Assembly: GCA_002293155.1 (NCBI GenBank)
Contig: DBCQ01000005.1
Location: forward strand, 67,417 to 76,929
Reading direction: 5' to 3'
Length of the DNA stretch: 9,513 bases
Source: Burkholderiales bacterium UBA954
GTDB taxonomy: Bacteria > Pseudomonadota > Gammaproteobacteria > Burkholderiales > Burkholderiaceae_A
The translations under genes were made by a program, and so were the position numbers. The stretch's first letter is position 1; each line of letters starts with the position of its first letter. The notes below the pieces were generated by a model. It saw nothing but the letters and a program-made list of their open reading frames with translations, made no database searches and was not told the DNA's origin. Shown here in pieces: positions 7,247-9,513 of the stretch.

Positions 7247-8170
7247 ATGGCAGAGATATTGATAGCAATTCAGATAATTTTTTCCATCGGAGTTGGATTG
7301 TTCGTTATGTCCCTCTTAAAAAAGGGTCGATTTAGCGTAATTCGTATGCAGATACAGCTCGCCCGCGGAAAGATTGGACACTGGCCAAGGGAATTGCGAC
7401 CCTTGGGCGTCGTCTTGGCGCCGTGGATGCCCTTGTCGAATCGGTTGGCACAGGGATCATCTCAAGTTAAGCGGGCACTTCTGACATTAGGATTCCATCC
7501 TCAGTTCGATGATCGTGAGTTCTCAAAAATGCGGATCACGCTCGCAGCGATTACCGTGTTAATTGGAGTATTGGCTGTCTTTTATTGTGTGGTGGTTATG
7601 GGAGTAGGGTCCTTGCAATGGGGTGTGGTGGGGATTGGTGTGGCGTCTGTCATGGCCTTTTACCTGCCGCAACTTAAGTTGTTTGAGGTTTATCAGTTAG
7701 CGAGGGGGCGCATTAGTCGGGCATTTCCAAGTTTTCTAGATGTCTTGTCTCTTACCTTAGAAAGTGGCCAGAACTTCCAATCCGCTCTACAGATGTCGGC
7801 CCAGCGTCTTCCTGAGAGCAGATTTCGTTCTGATTTGAGAGGACAGTTACAGGAAGTTCTGAGGGAGATACGGGCAGGTGAATCACGAATTTTGGCACTT
7901 CAAAAGTTTTCTGATCGACTTGGCCTTCCTGAGGTTACTCAGTTTGTTGCCTCGGTTAGTGCGGCTGAGCGCCAGGGCGTGAGTGTCTCGGCCTTACTTA
8001 GGCGTCAGGCGGAGCAGTTGCGGTCTAGTCGTGCGCTTTCTGCTGAGCGCCATGCAATGAAGATGCCCGTGAAGTTACTTGCGCCACTCGCTATTTGTAT
8101 TTTTCCTTGTACTTTTCTAGTTCTGGCGTTTCCAATTGCGATTCGTCTATCCCATTCGGGATTATTTTGA
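7247..8170 (+). CDS. tadC: TadC inner-membrane platform protein
   Basis: This 307-residue partner of TadB has hydrophobic segments at about 4-24, 96-116, 122-140 and 273-298. Its T2SF-type domain shows 'RAFPSFLDVLSLTLESGQNFQSALQ' (158-182) and 'AERQGVSVSALLRRQAEQLRSSRALSAERHAMKMPVKLLAP' (240-280). These match TadC family features, including the conserved 'E.G......AL' pattern and the late 'A.K.p.KL..P' stretch before the last helix. It sits in the inner membrane and probably pairs with TadB under the TadA ATPase. The length is usual for the family. The stop (TGA 8168-8170) overlaps a possible TTG start (8167) of the downstream fusion gene. Confidence 0.93.
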   Translation: MAEILIAIQIIFSIGVGLFVMSLLKKGRFSVIRMQIQLARGKIGHWPRELRPLGVVLAPWMPLSNRLAQGSSQVKRALLTLGFHPQFDDREFSKMRITLAAITVLIGVLAVFYCVVVMGVGSLQWGVVGIGVASVMAFYLPQLKLFEVYQLARGRISRAFPSFLDVLSLTLESGQNFQSALQMSAQRLPESRFRSDLRGQLQEVLREIRAGESRILALQKFSDRLGLPEVTQFVASVSAAERQGVSVSALLRRQAEQLRSSRALSAERHAMKMPVKLLAPLAICIFPCTFLVLAFPIAIRLSHSGLF

Positions 8171-9462
8171 AGCGGAGTGTCGGCTGGTTGCTTGCCAAGA
8201 GAGAGGCTGAAGCTCAACCGTGTAAAGCAGAGGAGTTGAGCGCACCCAGGCAGAGGGTGCCAGAGTTTTTTGAGTATCACATCGCTCTTAGCTTCTGGGA
8301 CCGGCTTCTTGGTTTACATGCACGGGATTCTGTTCGGTATCTCTTGTTTCCTCGTTGTCGTGCAGTTCATGGGTTTGGGTCGAGTGAGGAAATTGCAGTG
8401 ATATTTCTCGATACGAATGGGCTCGTCTTGTCTGTGATTCCACGGCTTGGTTGTTTTGAGGTTGCTCGGCATCCTTTCGCAGCGCAGGTGTTAGAGGTCC
8501 GTGGTGAGACGCAGGTGATGCCAGGCGATCGGGTTGTATTGGGCTGCGCGCCGCAAGCGATCGACCAGGATGATCCGAGGGGACGATTGTCACGCTCTGC
8601 GCCACGGGGCTTTTCGATGATGGAGTCATTAATTGCGCTCCCGATCGTGGTCATTATCACTTTTCTGGCAATCGAAATCGGAATGCTGTGGCACGCTAAG
8701 TTCGCGCTTCGGCATGCTGCGGTTACAGCCGCACGTTATGCGAGCGTTCATCACGCAAGCGATGTGGCGATACGCGATGGGCTAGTTCAAGGACTGATGC
8801 CGCTTGTGTCGAAGACCGATACTCTAGCGGGGCTGCCAGCTGCCTTATTTCAGACTGGTGCAGAAATTGCGCAGGGTATCGCGATGGGGTGGTTACGATG
8901 GGAGGTATTATCTCCAACGAAACAGAGCTTTATGGATTGGGGGGAGATCGCCGATCCAATCTTAAGTAAGGGCGCAGCTCGGGGTGAAGTCGAAATACCA
9001 TCGAGTCCGCTACCAGCCTTGGCGACTCGTCGTCGGCCAGCGAGTGGGACGAGCAGCGTAGTGGGTGGCTTGCCGGTTGGCGTTGCGTCAGGTCAGTCAT
9101 TGATTGAAGCCAACACCCTTAAATTGAATTTAAAAGTCGGAGTTCCTCTGCGTATGCCTGTGGCTGGCACGCTATTGGCAAAGAGCCTGGCCTTGTGGTC
9201 GGGATGCGGCTGGTCAGTTGATAAACCACCAGATCAAATCGGCCTCGTTGACTTCGGGCGAGCGGTTAGTCCCTCGATTCTCAGCGCGCGTATTGAATGC
9301 AGGGCATTGGCAGCCCGGGATTCTTCTGGACATTGGCAACCACGCTGGCCTATTGAGACCTCCGCACTTGTTCATATGCAGTCGAACGCGCGGCGCTCTC
9401 TGATGGTATTACGGGACCGGCAGCTGGGGGTGGGGGTTGGTAGTGGACCCGCGCAGAGATGA
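8167..9462 (+). CDS. DUF192-like domain fused to TadE-like pseudopilin
   Basis: One uninterrupted frame encodes two parts. Residues about 46-125 (from TTG 8167) resemble DUF192: 'RLLGLHARDS', 'LLFPRCRAVHGFG', 'IAVIFLDTNGLVLSVIP' and 'VLEVRGETQVMPGDRVVL'. Residues 141-148 (LSRSAPRG) then form a class III leader with Gly148, followed by 'FSMMESLIALPIVVIITFLAIEIGMLW'; Glu153 is +5. The rest fits the periplasmic domain of TadE-like pilus assembly proteins: 'HAAVTAARYASVHHA' after the helix, 'NTLKLNLKVGVPL' (317-329) and 'VHMQSNARRS' near the end, which I recall from related loci. The mature pseudopilin would have 283 residues. DUF192 proteins are small beta-rich domains of poorly defined role, often encoded beside tadE-type genes. 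The start is uncertain: TTG 8167 overlaps the tadC stop (TTGA), the frame is open further upstream inside tadC, and GTG 8257 is another option. A separate internal start at TTG 8587 is possible. I cannot exclude that a lost stop or sequencing error merged two genes. Confidence 0.72.
   Translation: MKRSVGWLLAKREAEAQPCKAEELSAPRQRVPEFFEYHIALSFWDRLLGLHARDSVRYLLFPRCRAVHGFGSSEEIAVIFLDTNGLVLSVIPRLGCFEVARHPFAAQVLEVRGETQVMPGDRVVLGCAPQAIDQDDPRGRLSRSAPRGFSMMESLIALPIVVIITFLAIEIGMLWHAKFALRHAAVTAARYASVHHASDVAIRDGLVQGLMPLVSKTDTLAGLPAALFQTGAEIAQGIAMGWLRWEVLSPTKQSFMDWGEIADPILSKGAARGEVEIPSSPLPALATRRRPASGTSSVVGGLPVGVASGQSLIEANTLKLNLKVGVPLRMPVAGTLLAKSLALWSGCGWSVDKPPDQIGLVDFGRAVSPSILSARIECRALAARDSSGHWQPRWPIETSALVHMQSNARRSLMVLRDRQLGVGVGSGPAQR
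8577..8589 (+). promoter_or_regulatory. Possible internal RBS and TTG start for the pseudopilin part
   Basis: GAGGGG (8577-8582) lies 4 bases before an in-frame TTG (8587-8589). Initiation there would give MSRSAPRG|FSMMES, an eight-residue basic leader of normal prepilin length. This would let the TadE-like part be made without the DUF192 part. It is inferred from spacing only; the spacer is short. Confidence 0.35.
8608..8613 (+). other. Predicted prepilin peptidase cleavage site inside the fusion
   Basis: Codons GGC-TTT encode Gly148|Phe149, preceded by Arg147 and followed by S-M-M-E with Glu at +5 and a hydrophobic helix. This is a canonical type IV prepilin signal, unusually preceded by about 148 residues if translation starts at 8167. 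Confidence 0.6.
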
Positions 9463-9513
9463 GGCCAGAAGACTAAAGAACGTGTTGCCGCAATTTGGTC
9501 TGCGGCGGGATCC
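9443..9513 (+). CDS. Possible start of the next gene (3' end outside window)
   Basis: A GTG at 9443 opens a frame that stays open to the window end, giving MDPRRDEARRLKNVLPQFGLRRD, a basic N-terminus. The G-rich run at 9426-9436 ends 6 bases before it and could serve as RBS, and the start would overlap the fusion gene by 20 bases, in keeping with the tight packing of the cluster. TTG 9437 is an alternative. A basic start like this would suit a membrane or prepilin-like protein, but only 23 residues are visible, so no function is proposed. Confidence 0.35.
   Translation, partial: MDPRRDEARRLKNVLPQFGLRRD

Noticed and set aside
8095..8166. TTG 8095 as the start of the fusion gene
   Set aside because: It lies deep inside the last membrane helix coding region of tadC and has no clear RBS. 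The 24 extra residues show no domain feature, and TTG 8167 at the tadC stop is more plausible.
9459..9476. ATG 9459 overlapping the fusion stop
   Set aside because: It reaches a stop after five codons (MRPED), so it is not the next gene.
9508..9513. GGATCC (BamHI site) exactly at the window end
   Set aside because: It may reflect how a fragment was cloned or be chance. The left end shows no matching site, so nothing biological can be concluded.

Overview
The window lies inside one long plus-strand gene cluster for a tight adherence (Tad/Flp, type IVc) pilus machine. I recognise it from the run CpaB/RcpC, RcpA/CpaC secretin, TadA/CpaF ATPase, TadB and TadC, flanked by small prepilin-like proteins and TadE/TadG-type pilus assembly proteins. 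The base composition looks moderately GC-rich by eye. The outer-membrane secretin indicates a Gram-negative bacterium. The FHA domain fused to TadA and the style of the TadE/TadG proteins (SLH-W-R and LFxPFWxxRL motifs in the first gene, MQSNAR near the end of the last) recall loci I know from Burkholderiales and related proteobacteria. That taxonomic reading is inference from memory.

Layout, left to right: (1) the C-terminal part of a TadG-like pilus assembly protein, 1-819, cut by the window edge; (2) a TadE-like pseudopilin, 816-1625; (3) an unrecognised, possibly exported protein, 1638-2285; (4) a 63-residue Flp-like prepilin with a G|QAVIEY processing site, 2282-2473; (5) CpaB/RcpC, 2480-3433; (6) the secretin RcpA/CpaC, 3430-4773; (7) an FHA-TadA fusion ATPase, 4770-6401; (8) TadB, 6401-7237; (9) TadC, 7247-8170; (10) an unusual DUF192-like domain fused in frame to a TadE-like pseudopilin with an internal type IV prepilin site, about 8167-9462; (11) a possible start of another gene at 9443, cut by the right edge.

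The genes work as one machine. TadA hydrolyses ATP at the inner membrane, TadB and TadC form the inner-membrane platform, the Flp-like and TadE-like proteins are pilin or pseudopilin substrates, the secretin forms the outer-membrane channel, and CpaB is thought to support secretin and periplasmic functions. Most genes overlap their neighbour by one to four bases or are separated by 6-12 bases, so the cluster is almost certainly one transcript with translational coupling. I see no gap over 12 bases between genes, and no promoter, terminator, RNA gene, mobile element or CRISPR array. TadZ/CpaE, the prepilin peptidase TadV/CpaA and the TPR protein TadD are not in the window; in particular, no TadZ gene sits between the secretin and the ATPase.

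The most unusual items are the DUF192-TadE fusion with an alternative internal start, the FHA domain with a substituted phosphopeptide-binding serine, and the uncharacterised gene 1638-2285.
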